NCBI RefSeq assembly: GCF_000219625.1
Contig: NC_018213.1
Coordinates: 2,226,055 to 2,290,054, forward strand
DNA from: Zymoseptoria tritici IPO323
Taxonomy: Eukaryota > Ascomycota > Dothideomycetes > Mycosphaerellales > Mycosphaerellaceae
Direction of reading: 5' to 3'
DNA length: 64,000 nt
The notes beneath the pieces were generated by a model. The model searched no databases and had not been told where the DNA came from. It saw nothing but the letters and a program-made list of their open reading frames with translations. Position 1 is the first letter of the stretch, and the number at the start of each line of letters is the position of its first letter. Below are positions 41,766 through 53,985 of the stretch, one piece after another. The position numbers were made by a program, and so were the translations under genes.

Positions 41766-44475
41766 ATGTCGGCAGCGAATCGCGGACGAAACACACAAGG
41801 CGGGCGAAAGCGCGGCAGAGACGCAGAGGATGATGTGCCCTCATCGTCCGCCGCGCCGCCCTCAAGTCGTGAGTACGGTCGCAAAATGCTCGTCCATCCC
41901 ATTCTGACACTGCAACAGCTCCGGCCTCATCACCGCCCGTCTTTCCCGCAAACGACGATGACATCGAAGAGGACGACAATCTGGACCCTGAGGAGGATCT
42001 CATCCACGACCTGGAAGACGCGGATGAGATGGCAGAAGACGATGCCGGTATCGATCTCTTCGGCGACAACTTCGACCGCGATTACGACAGACAAGAGCAA
42101 GAAGGCTACCAAGGTGCTGATATTGACGATGAGGAGGACTACGACACACTGGATCCCGCAGCCAGAAGAGCATTGGAAGCGCGACTCAACCGCCGTGACA
42201 GAGAGATAGCACGTCAACGACGAGCACCCGCTGCATTCCTGCCAGACGATGAGGAGGATGTCATGGACCTGACTCGACAACCACGAAGACGCCGACATCG
42301 CTTTGATGAAGATCAGGACGATATTGACATGCACGAGGATATCATGAACGAAGAGATCTCCGTTGAGGCGCTTGGAGATGTCAAAGCCGCAAACTTGACC
42401 GACTGGGTGTCGCAGCCTGCGGTGCACCGATCGATTGCGCGAGAGTTCAAGTCCTTCTTGACCGAATACACCGACTCAACAGGAACATCTGTCTATGGCG
42501 TACGGATCCGCACACTTGGTGAGGTCAACGCGGAATCGCTGGAAGTCGACTGGGCGCATCTGGCGGAGTTCAAGCCGGTCTTGGGCTATTTTCTTACAAA
42601 TGTGCCGTTCGAGATCTTGCCAATCTTCGATGCCGTTGCCCTGGAAGTCGCTCTTTACCACTACCCGGACTACGAGCGCATCCACTCGGAGCTTCACGTG
42701 CGAATCGCCGGTCTGCCCATCTCATACACTCTCCGCCAGCTGCGTCAAAGCCACTTGAACTGCTTGCTTCGCGTAAGCGGTGTTGTGACAAGACGGACAG
42801 GCGTGTTCCCACAATTGAAGTATGTCAAGTTTGACTGCACAAAGTGTGGAGTCACTCTGGGGCCATTCCCGCAAGACAGCAATGCAGAGGTCAAGCTGTC
42901 TTTCTGCCAGAATTGCCAATCTCGAGGACCATTCACTCTCAACAGCGAGAAGACTGTCTATCGCAACTACCAGAAGCTCACTCTGCAGGAGTCACCGGGC
43001 ACAGTTCCAGCAGGCCGCTTACCTCGCACTCGCGAAGTGATTCTTCTGTGGGATCTGATCGACTCAGCGAAGCCCGGCGAGGAGGTCGAAATCTCTGGCA
43101 TCTACCGTAACAACTACGATGCGCAATTGAATAACAAGAACGGCTTCCCTGTCTTTGCTACGATTCTGGAGGCGAACCACGTTGTGAAGTCGCACGATCA
43201 GCTTGCTGGATTCAGGCTCACAGAAGAAGATGAGCGTCAGATCCGCGCCCTTAGCAAGGATCCAAAAATTGTCGACAAGGTCATCAGCTCTATTGCTCCC
43301 TCGATCTACGGCCACACCGACATCAAGACAGCAGTTGCGCTATCTCTTTTCGGTGGAGTTTCGAAGATGGCGCAAGGCAAGCACTCCATCCGTGGAGACA
43401 TCAACATCTTGTTGCTTGGAGATCCGGGAACTGCAAAGTCTCAAGTTCTCAAGTACATCGAGAACACTGCTCATCGTGCGGTCTTCGCCACTGGTCAGGG
43501 TGCATCTGCCGTCGGTCTCACAGCCAGTGTCAGACGAGACCCGCTCACACAAGAGTGGACTCTTGAAGGTGGTGCGCTTGTGCTTGCCGACAAGGGTGTG
43601 TGCTTGATCGATGAGTTCGACAAGATGAACGACCAGGACCGAACGAGTATTCACGAGGCCATGGAACAGCAGACCATTTCCATCTCCAAGGCTGGTATCG
43701 TAACAACTCTTCAAGCCCGCTGCGCGGTCATCGCTGCAGCCAACCCCATCGGTGGTCGCTACAACGCAACAGTCCCATTCAGCCAGAACGTCGAGCTCAC
43801 AGAGCCCATCTTGTCGCGTTTCGACATCTTGGTCGTCGTTCGCGACACTGTTGACCCAGAAGAAGACGAGAGACTAGCCAACTTCGTCGTCAACAGCCAC
43901 GGTCGTGCTCATCCTGTCGCCAACTCTGCACTGGGTTCGCAGACCCAGACGACAGCAATTGGCGAAGAGGACATGGACGTTGACGGCGATCACCCACCTC
44001 CGGCTGCAGGACCGAAGACTGAGATTCCACAGGAGCTCCTGCGAAAGTACATCCTCTACGCACGAGAGCACTGCCGGCCAAAGCTATACCAGATCGATCA
44101 GGACAAGATCGCTCGTCTCTTCGCTGACATGAGACGCGAGTCTCTTGCGACCGGCGCCTACCCCATCACTGTAAGTCATTCCACGTTACCTTCATCGTAA
44201 GCGATATACTAATGATTCCGCAGGTCCGCCACCTAGAGTCCATCCTCCGAATCAGCGAGTCCTTCGCCAAGATGCGACTAAGCGAGTACTGTAGCTCGAT
44301 CGACATTGACCGTGCTATCGCAGTGACGATTGACAGCTTTGTTGGCAGCCAGAAGGTGTCTTGCAAGAAGGCTCTCGCTCGAGCATTTGCGAAGTATACG
44401 CTCGGCCGACCGGGTGCTGCGAATAACAGGAATCGCGGTGGGAGGAGAGGTGAGGCGGTTAGTGCGAGTGCATAG
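41766..44475 (+). CDS. MCM2: DNA replication licensing factor MCM2
   Basis: Three exons: 41766-41868, 41919-44170 and 44224-44475. The introns are 50 and 53 bases (GTGAGT...CAACAG; GTAAGT...TACTAAT...CCGCAG), and the total is 868 residues, the length of the yeast protein. An acidic, basic-patched N-terminal tail carries the histone-binding/regulatory region. The C4 zinc finger is Cys341, Cys344, Cys364, Cys367. Walker A GDPGTAKS is at 535-542, Walker B with LIDEFDKM at 596-604, and the arginine-finger SRFD at 667-670. It is the Mcm2 subunit of the MCM2-7 helicase; VRRDPLTQEW and AMEQQTISISKAGIVTTLQ are diagnostic of Mcm2. The ATG at 41766 is preferred because the first intron joins it in frame to the acidic tail. 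Confidence 0.97.
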
Positions 44476-45057
44476 ATGATGATATGAGGGGGACTTGTGA
44501 AATGACGGCGTTTATGGCGGTTGGATATGGTTGCCTTTCGGAAGACCTTGAGGGATTGATCGGCGTTACTCTGTGCACAGTCAAGGAGAACTTTGCGCGC
44601 ACCTGGGCAGTGAAGTTGCAGAGAATACCACTTTCGAGATCTAGCCATCTTCCTGGCCTCCAAGGGTGACTTCATACTCGCCCCTTTCATGGTGCAGGTC
44701 GTGCGGTGCGTTTAATCCGGGGATGTCGCATTGGCTCTTTGCTGCCTCCGATTTATATCTCGTCGGCACTTAGAGGCTATGTGAGAGAGCTTAGCAGTCT
44801 GCTGGCGGCTCGGTTCCTTTGGAGTTCACGACGCGGAGGGAGCAGACTGAACTCAAAAGAGACTCCAGTACCGTCAGTACGGATACAAGCAATTTTTGAA
44901 CTGATGCTCACGATACCACGGAACTACTATGGCTCCGTCAAAATTTCGAGGCTCACTGCTTGGCTTGCCATGAACCTGCGCCGCGCACTTTCTTGACACT
45001 TTCGTCCTCTTCAATTCTCTCTATCGCAGACATCACAGCTGCTCCATCATCAACATC
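44476..45057. other. intergenic
   Basis: 3' flank of MCM2 and 5' flank of the next gene. A CT-rich stretch just before 45058 fits a leader. Nothing else seen. Confidence 0.5.
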
Positions 45058-46044
45058 ATGGAGAAGCCCAGCCCACCTCCGTATACCAGCATCGGTCACG
45101 GACCGTCCTCTGAAACAGGCGTCGACGAGGGTAACGCTCTTATCGACCATCTCACCAAGCGTGCAAACGAGCACCTTGCTCTCGATGCCGACTATCCAGT
45201 CGGAGCCCAAGAAAGCCTTGGTCGCGAAACAGAAAGAATTCGCAATATGCTGGAGTTCACCCTCTCGGTGGACTATAAAAGGAATGCCGGTGCCAGCATT
45301 TCCGCCGCCGACCGCGAGCACTTCGTTCATCTCGCTGAAGCCTTTCGCCTGTTCAGGAGGGACCCTCGGGACGATGGGAAACCTCGCAAAGCCGACCCCG
45401 ACACTGAAGAGAGGAGAATAATCGTTGATTTCTTCATAAAGTATCTTCACGAACCTTGCAAGGCGCTTCTCTTGCCCCTCGATAGCGTGTACGACTGCGT
45501 CATCTTCCTCAGTCGATATACAGATCGCAGCGGACGCTACAAAGGCTCGGTCACAGGTCAACTCTACGACTACGGTGTCGAAGGACTAGCGTCAAAGCTC
45601 TACATGGACCGCACGATCCTAATTCCTCGAGTCTTCACCGACATCGTCGTTCGGAATCGAATGATCGACGGAGTCAAAGCGATTGAAGAATACTTTTTCC
45701 ATCGGATCTTTGGCATTGAGAGCTCAACAGTGGTACCTCCGGGAATTCGGGGGTTCCAGTCTATTCACACTGTCAAGTACGAGGCCAGTGAGCTCACGGT
45801 TCAGTATGCTTCACGTCGCAAGACTATGCTTGCTCGTGTCTGCAAATATCTCTCAGTCCAGCACTGGACGAGGACGATGAGCGGGTATGTCAAGGGAATG
45901 TTGGCGAAGACACGGCAGGGTGGCGCCGGGAAGCGGACGGCGGACCTCCCTTTGACATCCCGGCGAGGAAAATGGACGTTGTTGCCCGTGCGGAAACGAC
46001 TAGGGATTGATCTTGTTCCGGGAGGATGGCAGGAATCGATGTGA
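45058..46044 (+). CDS. hypothetical protein, single exon
   Basis: 328 residues with no intron. The N-terminus is proline-rich and polar. The middle (about 120-245) is mixed helical with hydrophobic patches (FFIKYLHEPCKALLLPLDSVYDCVIFL), and the C-terminus is strongly basic. Composition, a CT-rich leader and the ATG context (ATCATGG) support a real gene. I recognise no domain. It lies between MCM2 and RQC2, which are not functionally related, so the neighbours give no hint. Confidence 0.65.
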   Translation: MEKPSPPPYTSIGHGPSSETGVDEGNALIDHLTKRANEHLALDADYPVGAQESLGRETERIRNMLEFTLSVDYKRNAGASISAADREHFVHLAEAFRLFRRDPRDDGKPRKADPDTEERRIIVDFFIKYLHEPCKALLLPLDSVYDCVIFLSRYTDRSGRYKGSVTGQLYDYGVEGLASKLYMDRTILIPRVFTDIVVRNRMIDGVKAIEEYFFHRIFGIESSTVVPPGIRGFQSIHTVKYEASELTVQYASRRKTMLARVCKYLSVQHWTRTMSGYVKGMLAKTRQGGAGKRTADLPLTSRRGKWTLLPVRKRLGIDLVPGGWQESM

Positions 46045-46521
46045 GACCTCAGGTTCAGCTGAGGCAATGCCAGTAACGGGCGGCAACCCGGCTCGTCAGA
46101 TACCTCCGTTCTCCCGCTCGAAATACACTGCACGGGGTGCCCCTCGATGGCTTGGATTGCGCAGTTCGAGTGGGAGAACGTAGGTGCGTTCGGAATTGGA
46201 TCCACGGTCGACTTGGTTGCATCGACCCCACTCTATTGAAGTGTACATGGCGCGGAGATGAACGGAGGAGATGTTTTCTGTTTCACCTGCTCAAAGTGCA
46301 CACTCTCCGCCAATGAGGAGCACGTTGTGCAGTGCAGTTTGAGCGGGAGCTTGGAGATGCTGTCGGGGAGCAAATCGCGTCAAGGATCGTCAGTGTCCGG
46401 CGTTGCGGCCAACCGCCGAGGCGTGAGTGACCTTGCATGGTTCACTCTGACCAAATTGCAGCAACCATATTTGGACAGTAGTGAGGGCATGGTCGATCAT
46501 AACTCAGCTACCTGACCTGTT
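46045..46521. other. intergenic, convergent 3' flanks
   Basis: Lies between the hypothetical gene (plus) and RQC2 (minus). Only short frames. Confidence 0.5.
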
Positions 46522-49500
46522 CTACCTCTTCTTGCCCCTGCCTCCTCTCCCTCCTTTCCCTTTTCCTCCCTTGCCCTTCTCAGCACCAGCTCCACCACCA
46601 CCCATCATCACCCGCACGAGCTTCACGGGGATGACACTCATGATCTCCGCCTCCTTCCATCCCTTGACCAGCTCCGCCTCTCGCGGCCAGATCCTCTCAG
46701 AGTCCTGCGCGGAGTTATCAATGTTCTTCGGCTCGCTCATACCCTTCGTCCACTTTCCAAGAATCTCCCGCACGGCCTTGCCCTTCTTCTGCTGTCCCGG
46801 CTGGAGCTTTGCCTTGTACTTCGACCTCGCCAACGCCGCCCAGGGCGCACAAACGGGGATAGCCTCGAGGATCTCGTCACCCGGTAGAGGCGTTCCGACA
46901 AGGGCGTCCAACTGGGTGAAGATATCTGCGTCGTGGTCATCCTCGTCATCACCTGCTTCTCCCTCGGCCAACTTCAGCCTTCTCATCTCCTCCGCCCTCA
47001 GACCCTCTTCTTGCGCTTTCTCATGCTGCGCTCTCCGCCGGGCTCTCGCTTCCTCCGCAGACTCGACTTTCGCAGCGGCAGCTTTTGCTTCGGCCTCGCG
47101 CTTCTCCTCGGCGGCTTTTGAGCCGAGGAGTTTCATGGCGAGCTCGCGGTCATCTTCGTCTTGGTCGGCGTACTTGTCCGCGATCTTCTTGGCTTTGAAC
47201 TTCTTTCCGCGCTGGCCTTTGGAGGGCTTTGGCTTTGGGTCCCCGTGGATCGGCTTGCCTTTCTCTAGACGTGCGAGAGCTTTGCGCTCTTTATTGGTGA
47301 GGAGGGCGCCTTCCTTTGGTGGTCCATCTTCGGCAGCCTCGGACGTAACACTAGGGTCGACTGTGGTGACGGAGTCTTCCTCGGCGTCGCCATTGTCTGT
47401 GGCTGCGTCACCATCTGTCTCGCCGGCGGTAGTCTCTCCTTCATCATCTTCGGCATCCTGACCAGACTTGACACCGGATTGAAGAGGATTACTTTGTGCG
47501 TGCGAGCGCTCATTGTCGTCGTCATCCTCGTTGGCAGCATCCGCGTCCTGCTGATTTGGTCCGGGTGACTCTTCTTCCGACTCTGCATCATCTGGCTGCT
47601 GTGCATCTGGAAACTCGTCGTCGTCGTCATCGTTGGCCGGTGCAGCGGCGGCATCAGGGAACTCGTCATCATCCGAGCCATCAGATCCAGCAGCATCATC
47701 GCCATCACTTCCTGCCACACTCTTGTTGGCATCCGTCCTTTGCAGGCGATGCTTGACATGATTGGCCTTGCTCTCCTCACTAATCTGGAACATCACACCA
47801 AACCCGAGCAGCAGTTGGGCGGGCGGTAGATGGTTCTTCTTACCACGAATGACAAAACCGCCGTTCGTGAGATACTCTCCAGTGGGCGCAGTCTTGGACA
47901 CTTGATCTGCGTTGACCCACCAAGCGGACATCACCGCCTTGCTCTCCCACGCGCTGCTCGTGCAGACAGCCAAGTTGCCAGCTTGGGAGAGAGTCGATGG
48001 TGGTATGGGCGCCTCCGGCGTCGCAGGGTTGTTTTTAATAATTACGCTCGCGGCTCCTTGTAGATCGGCATTCACGTAGACATCGCCCTTCTTCAAGTAT
48101 CGGCGGTAGAGGATCTCGTTCTGCTGAGCATCCTTGCCAGCAAGGACAAGATATCCATCGGAAGACAGAAAGTAGATGAATTTCTCAAACCAGAATTGCT
48201 TACGCACTGGCCGTAGAACATCCTTCTCTTGCTTGAGGCCCTTCTTCAGATCAGCCATGACTCTCTGCTCGGTTGACTTCAATGCCTTCTGCGAGGCTTG
48301 TGCAGTCTTCTCTTGCTTGGTCGCAGCAGATCGCTTTTGATCGTAGTATTGCCGAGCGTTGGCCCAGCCGGATGCCGCGAGGTCAATGTCGATTGTCAGA
48401 CGCTTGTCCTCGCCACCTTTTGCAGCAGGCGCAGCGTCTTCATCGTCGCTGTCGTCAGGCTCGCTGTCTGTCTCGTTGGCCTCGTCGTCGCCGCCATCCG
48501 CCGCGTCCAGTTCGGAGAGTAGTAAGGTGACGGTGTTCTCATGCAGCTTCAGCGGCAGCTTGATCAGCTCCGCAACAGCATTGTGACGCTTCTGCTCATT
48601 CTCGATCAATTTGCCAATATCGACCCAGTCCATTCCTTGAGCAATGAGGCCGTTCACCGCAGCCGTAGCCTCTTCCACTCGCTCCACATTGGCTTCAATA
48701 GCTTGAGCTTTCCGGATGTTCAATTCCTGCACTTCTTGTAGACCATCAATGCGTTTCGCCTGCTCCTCGCGAGCTTGTTCGATCCTTCGCTTGGCATGAT
48801 CCTCCCTCTCTTGCAATTTCGACTCCAGCTTCTGTCCCTCGATGGACGAGAAGAACTCATCGACCGTTTTGTTGAACCCGGAGAACTCGCGGAACACAAT
48901 CGTTTCTTCCGCAGTAAGCTGAGCTGGCTTGAACGGATGGAAGTCCTCGTACATGAGGCCGCGCTCGTCTGTTGCTTCACCATCTGATTCCTTTACTGCG
49001 CCGTTCCTCTTGGCTAGAATGTATCCGGTTGCCACCTCAGCCTGCGTGATATCATCTATGACTATATTCGCCTGTTGCAGCGCCGCCAACACCTTGTCTA
49101 GCAACTCATCACTCTCGAGTACTTGTTCTGGCTGAACATTGCGATCAATACCAGAAACATGCAAAGCATGATCCAGCAGTATCGGAGGGAACTCAGTCGT
49201 TGTAATAGCCAAAGCCCTTCTAAGCGCATCTCCTGCCTTCTTCTTGATCTTCTTTCCCGGCTTTTGCGACTCGATCAGCTGCTTCTGTATCGCAGCTTGT
49301 AGTCCATCTCGTAGCCTCTCCGTGCTAAGATCAGGGACGCCGTCGAAGTTTTGTCTCAACGACAAGTTGTACGTCGCTCCAGCCCGGTATTGCTCATGCT
49401 CGGCTCCTTCGCCAACGCTGCGTAGCAGTGCCAAAATGGTGGATTCCTTGTCCGTCAGAACGATATTGCCTCCCGCGTAGAACTCGAGGTACAGCCGGTA

Positions 49501-49821
49501 TGCGCCATCTGAGAATTCCAACTCGATGACTCGATCAGTGCCGACCTGCCTGACTGCAGTTACACGTCGTGTTTTCAGGAATTTTCGTAATCTGGCAACG
49601 AATGGTGTCGGCGCCGCAGCGGTCGCTCGTGCGAAGCTTGTCAGGTGACATCGGAAACCACTGTCGACTAGCAATTGCTCGCGGTGGTCTGGTTTGGCGA
49701 ACTTGAGGAGGAAGATTCGTGAGGACAGATCGTATACGTTCGAGAGGCGGAGCGAGACGAGAGTGTTGGAGAGTTCGTGGGCGATGACCTTGACGTCCAA
49801 GGAGGAGAATCGCTGCTTCAT
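46522..49821 (-). CDS. RQC2: ribosome quality control factor Rqc2 (NEMF/Tae2)
   Basis: Intronless, 1099 residues. NFACT-N domain from residue 1 (MKQRFSSLDVKVIAHEL), with Asp9 and the GTDR pair Asp96-Arg97 that correspond to residues needed for CAT-tail synthesis in yeast. A central coiled coil (about 335-420) is followed by the NFACT-R domain (about 545-650; LVLAGKDAQQNEIL, YVNADLQGAASVIIKN). Then come a long acidic Asp/Glu stretch, a lysine-rich segment, and the NFACT-C region (about 970-1060) ending in a Gly/Lys tail. It binds stalled 60S subunits with peptidyl-tRNA, recruits the Ltn1 ligase and adds C-terminal Ala/Thr tails. All expected domains are present. Confidence 0.96.
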   Translation of the reverse strand: MKQRFSSLDVKVIAHELSNTLVSLRLSNVYDLSSRIFLLKFAKPDHREQLLVDSGFRCHLTSFARATAAAPTPFVARLRKFLKTRRVTAVRQVGTDRVIELEFSDGAYRLYLEFYAGGNIVLTDKESTILALLRSVGEGAEHEQYRAGATYNLSLRQNFDGVPDLSTERLRDGLQAAIQKQLIESQKPGKKIKKKAGDALRRALAITTTEFPPILLDHALHVSGIDRNVQPEQVLESDELLDKVLAALQQANIVIDDITQAEVATGYILAKRNGAVKESDGEATDERGLMYEDFHPFKPAQLTAEETIVFREFSGFNKTVDEFFSSIEGQKLESKLQEREDHAKRRIEQAREEQAKRIDGLQEVQELNIRKAQAIEANVERVEEATAAVNGLIAQGMDWVDIGKLIENEQKRHNAVAELIKLPLKLHENTVTLLLSELDAADGGDDEANETDSEPDDSDDEDAAPAAKGGEDKRLTIDIDLAASGWANARQYYDQKRSAATKQEKTAQASQKALKSTEQRVMADLKKGLKQEKDVLRPVRKQFWFEKFIYFLSSDGYLVLAGKDAQQNEILYRRYLKKGDVYVNADLQGAASVIIKNNPATPEAPIPPSTLSQAGNLAVCTSSAWESKAVMSAWWVNADQVSKTAPTGEYLTNGGFVIRGKKNHLPPAQLLLGFGVMFQISEESKANHVKHRLQRTDANKSVAGSDGDDAAGSDGSDDDEFPDAAAAPANDDDDDEFPDAQQPDDAESEEESPGPNQQDADAANEDDDDNERSHAQSNPLQSGVKSGQDAEDDEGETTAGETDGDAATDNGDAEEDSVTTVDPSVTSEAAEDGPPKEGALLTNKERKALARLEKGKPIHGDPKPKPSKGQRGKKFKAKKIADKYADQDEDDRELAMKLLGSKAAEEKREAEAKAAAAKVESAEEARARRRAQHEKAQEEGLRAEEMRRLKLAEGEAGDDEDDHDADIFTQLDALVGTPLPGDEILEAIPVCAPWAALARSKYKAKLQPGQQKKGKAVREILGKWTKGMSEPKNIDNSAQDSERIWPREAELVKGWKEAEIMSVIPVKLVRVMMGGGGAGAEKGKGGKGKGGRGGRGKKR

Positions 49822-51746
49822 CGTGGGATAGGTCGGGTGGGGTGTTCGTATGAGAGGACAGAGGAGCTGTCGCGGTGTTTCAATTGTGATTTCTCAAAAA
49901 TGTGCGTCATGATGTACCTGACGTCGTGAATCGCAAAGCAGAAGTGGGGCTCAAATTTGATGTACGTGTGGAGGCAGCCATCAAATATTGATTGCCCTCG
50001 AAGAAACAGTCCTTGAGGTGAGCACTACCGTCAACTTCACCGTCAACTTCACGTCCTTGCCCAACGACATCAAGACCTTGGTGAAGAATGCGAAGCTTGA
50101 GGATACGTCTCCGCCGATCTTCCGCAGTGCTATTGAAGCCGAATGCGACGCACTGCTGCCACATTGTGGAAGCTTTGAAGAGCCACACCAGAGGACTTCT
50201 TCGAACATCGGTCAAACACTGCCACTGCTCTCACGCCTTCGAGGCGAAGGCGAAGGCGACATCGCAGCTCAAACAGCAATTTGCCTACACAACAGCCATC
50301 TTTGCCTCGCGTGGCACGTGGCACATGGCGACAGCAGAGGACACTTGCCGAGGACACTTGCCAACACAATCCGGCCACAGTAGTGCTGACAACCACATGG
50401 CGGAAGACCCGGGCCGCATCTAGGTTGTGTTCTCCCTGATCTATTGAGTCGTCATATCCGACACGGGGAACGGAGGACCGTGTTCATCGACATTCTCAAA
50501 AGAGGTTGTCGCCCCTGCCTGAGCTGAGAGGCCAATGTGATGTGAATCGTCTCACGTGCATGTCGACACGCGCATGGTCCAATCGCCCGCGATGCGTTCT
50601 CGAATACGAGACCCTGAAACTGGCCTACAGGCTCGCGCTTTAATGTGATGCGTCTGCAAAGTGATGCTCCGCGCAAGCCCTGTGCTTCGGGGAAGCAGCT
50701 CTGCGCAAGGGCACCCGGTATGAATGCAAACTCCCCCTCTGCGCGGCCCCGGCATCTTTAAGCTCCGTATCGGATGATTCGGATCCGATGGACGAGAGCA
50801 CAATCACCATTATCCTTGAAGTCTGCTTCGATGTTCCGCAGGTCCGTCGCCATGAGGCCCGGCCGTTCCGTCACAAGGATCGGGGAAGTAGCGCAGCCTA
50901 GTGCGAATCGACACGACAAGCACATTTCGACTCGACGACAACCAGACTTGTTAGCGAAATCGAGGGGAAGTGGATCCTCAGTTAGTGCTCGTTTCACAAC
51001 TCCGCAGATTGGACTGAGGCTGTGTGCGACTACGCACGTGGCCGGAGTGATTATAGCGCGGCTGATGTGGTATCCATCAATCCTTCGTTCGGACTGGAAT
51101 TGCATGTTTTCATTCCGCTGATGAGTGAATTGAATTGGAGGATCCTTGCTGCGCTACATTCATCTGCTGCTGGTCCGGCCAGGCTCAGTTTCAAGAATCG
51201 AAGCTGACCAAATGAGCAGCATTGTCGTGGATGGAAACAACCACCCTGCAGGCCCTGGGCATCAATCCCAAGCGGGGCAGACGGCAGTGCGTCGTCGTGC
51301 ATCGTTACACCTTCCCAAACTACCGAACCGCAGATGGCATTGAAGGCGACCAACTCGGCGACCTCCGCAGACCCGGCCGATCTAAGGCTGCTCCTCCAAC
51401 GCACGCCCTCAGAGCTGACGTCGAGATATGCATGGTGCGGTCCGATAGGATTCATTAGAAACAACGTGCGCGATATGCGGGCAGGTCGATCAATGATGTC
51501 GCTTAACAACGTGCGTGATTGAAGGATTCGAGGCACAGCTGCACAGATCAGCTCCTGCTCCTCTCATTCTCTGCGCGAGTCATTTGCATCGTTGTCGATG
51601 ATCTTGTTTTACCGCGAAGGATGTAGTGCATGTACAGAAGGTCCTTTTTTCGGCCAATGGCATAACGCGTGTCTTCGTATGTTCGTATCTTCATGCTGCA
51701 ATGTGGGAGATTCGTGTACACCTAGAGCCGACGTCGCACGGGATCT
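49822..51746. other. intergenic
   Basis: RQC2 promoter side and beyond. A plus frame at 49988-50383 holds a short direct repeat (ACCGTCAACTTC twice) but no domain. Nothing else convincing. Confidence 0.45.
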
Positions 51747-52653
51747 TCATCCCCCGCCGGAGGACGCAATCCAACGGATCCGCCGCGACGTCCCTTTCTT
51801 GCTGCCAAAGTGTTTCGGAAGTCCAAACTGCGCAGAAGCTATCTCGTATTCGGACACCTCCTTGGTGCTGGTGATGATACCAGGACGGAGTTGGAATCCT
51901 TCGTACGCAAGAGCGCCTTCTAGGTCGTGCTCCATCTCATCATCGTGCTTGTAGAGGAGGACAATGTCTCGGAGCCAGTGTATCTTCTCCTCTAGCATGG
52001 TCAACCAATCGATGAAGGTGCTGCAGGTCCAGTCGGGCAGCCAGTACAAGGGTCGCCAGAGCTCGAATGTGTTGTGCTTGTAGTAGAGGTGGAGGGTCTC
52101 TTCTCGGAGCTGTCGCGAGACGCAAGTGAGTCCTGAATGAAGTGAGTGTTAGCGGTGAGCATCGTTCTGGCCGGCTCATAGACACCGTCGTGATCGGACG
52201 TGCTTGTGGACTTTGCTGCAATTGTGAGAGGGCAAGTGTGGGATTCAAATGTGTCGACCTACCTGGTGGCGCAGGTCGATTAAGCCTGTCTATCCGGACT
52301 GCTCGCTTCTCAAGCAACGGCACTCTTCTTCGCGCATCACTAACCTCCGACGGTGGCATCTCAATGAAGTCATCTCCGGGTACCGGGCCCCATTCCGTGA
52401 CCGCAAGTATGAATATTCCTTCGCGAATCTCTGCCGGCAACTCCAAAAGCCTGCATCGCGGTATCAGAGCTTCGAGCCGGCGCTTGTGTTCGTTGAGACG
52501 GAGGATCACGTCGTATTGATGGGTGGAGTCCTGCTGGAGTGCGCGGTCGATTCTCCTCAGTAGCAACGTCGCTTGTCGCTGCTGCTTCGTCGTGAGTGCC
52601 GGTGTACCTTGCGGTGGCGATGAGCTGCGGATGTGCGCTCGGGGTTCGCTCAT
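51747..52653 (-). CDS. F-box-like hypothetical protein, two exons
   Basis: Exons 52653-52263 and 52132-51747, with a 130-base intron (GTAGGT...TTCAG), give 258 residues in frame. The N-terminal half has a charged helix, then LLELPAEIREGIFILAV, the same F-box-like motif as the pair near 21 kb. The C-terminal half (GLTCVSRQLREETLHLYYKH, ending at a stop at 51747) has the common fungal continuation after such motifs, with several tryptophans. Likely an F-box-type adaptor or a relative of the 2EXR-like fungal proteins. Target unknown. Confidence 0.75.
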
Positions 52654-53426
52654 CGAGTACGCCGCCAGCTCGAACGTTGACAATTGCAGCAAAAGGCGCG
52701 CAGTACCATTGTCGAGCTTCTGCATGTTGCAAGACTGATTCGCGGTATTTCATGCTTTGATGATAGTGTGAGAGCGCCATCAAATGGAAGCCTTCTGGAA
52801 GCTGCAGTGAAGTCGATGGCTTCAAACCTTCTTTCCATCCTCCCGCAGAGTCTATCCACTATACCGACCTCATCTCTACATCAACCAACTTTGTAAGATA
52901 CCGCGAAGCTATTGCATCATGTCGAATCCGTGGCCAGCAGGTGACAGTTTGCGCGCAGCTCGAAGCAATATATCATCTCGTTTTGCCATGATGGCACACG
53001 ACGGCGACCAGCATCCTAAAATAAAAACAGACAGAACATCTATAAGGTATGTCCTACAACAGCACGCTGACCCTGATGTCGAATATCTCACAAGGCAGAC
53101 ACGGTCGCCATCTCAAGACCTCTCCTCATGTCTTCCTTCAAGGGAAGGACGACAATCGACAGCACATCGATCGTATCGTCCCACAAGACCAACGAAAACC
53201 TCCCCCGATCGGCCCATCGCCGGACTGCCGCACAAATGGCAAAAACCCAAAACCTCACCGCACGCCTCACCAAATCCCCTCAGCCTTCAGGCAACCGCAA
53301 GCGAAAACAACCACATGAGTCTCCACTTCTTCACCATCACATCACGCCCCACGTGCACTACTCGTACAAGCAACGGAGCAGATCGTTCCGTGGTTATACC
53401 GTACTCGAAAAGGTACGGTGAGTTTC
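52654..53426. other. intergenic
   Basis: No gene supported. Open frames on both strands are short and lack domains. Confidence 0.45.
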
Positions 53427-53985
53427 GTCCCCTCCGGCACGCACGAGAGTGAACAACAACCTGGTTGGTACTTGTCCCGGTCTGGCATTCGCCCTGGTGG
53501 GCACTTGTCAAAACAACCACATGTTCCGACGAAAGCCGTGAGCCGGTGAGTTTCAGCCGGTGACGTTCCGAGGGACGCGTAGTGACTTTCATGATTCCCC
53601 TCCGGCATACAGCGCGAGCGAGGGGAGGAAGGGCAAGGCTGAAGCAAAGACACGACCTGGTTGGTACTTGTCCCGGTCTGGCATTTGCCTTGTCAAAACA
53701 ACCACATGATCCGAGGAAAGCCATGAGAGCCGGTGAAGTTCCGAAGGACGTATGTAGTGACTTTCGTGACTTTCATTTCCCCCTCCGGCATATGTACAGC
53801 GCGAGCGAGGGAATAAAGGGCAAGGCTGAAGCCAAAAAACGACCTGGTTGGTACTTGTCCCGGTTCGGCATTCGCCCTGGTTGGCACTTGTCAAAAACAA
53901 CCACATGATCCGAAGAAAGCCGTGATCCGAAGAAAGCCGTGAGCCGGTGAGGTTCAGCCGGTGAGGTTCCGAGGGACGAATGGGA
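53427..53985. repeat. tandem repeat of about 190 bases, three diverged copies
   Basis: The word CTGGTTGGTACTTGTCCCGG recurs at 53461, 53657 and 53844 (periods 196 and 187). It is followed each time by a GCATTtGCC-like segment, CTTGTCAAAA, CAACCACATG and AAAGCC..GAGCCGGTGA, and preceded by CCCCTCCGGCA...GCGAG. Copies differ by small indels. No protein is encoded. Confidence 0.85.

Noticed and set aside
46481..47461. Plus-strand open frame of 326 codons opposite RQC2
   Set aside because: Antisense shadow of the acidic/lysine-rich region of RQC2. The translation is low-complexity Ser/Ala/Arg.
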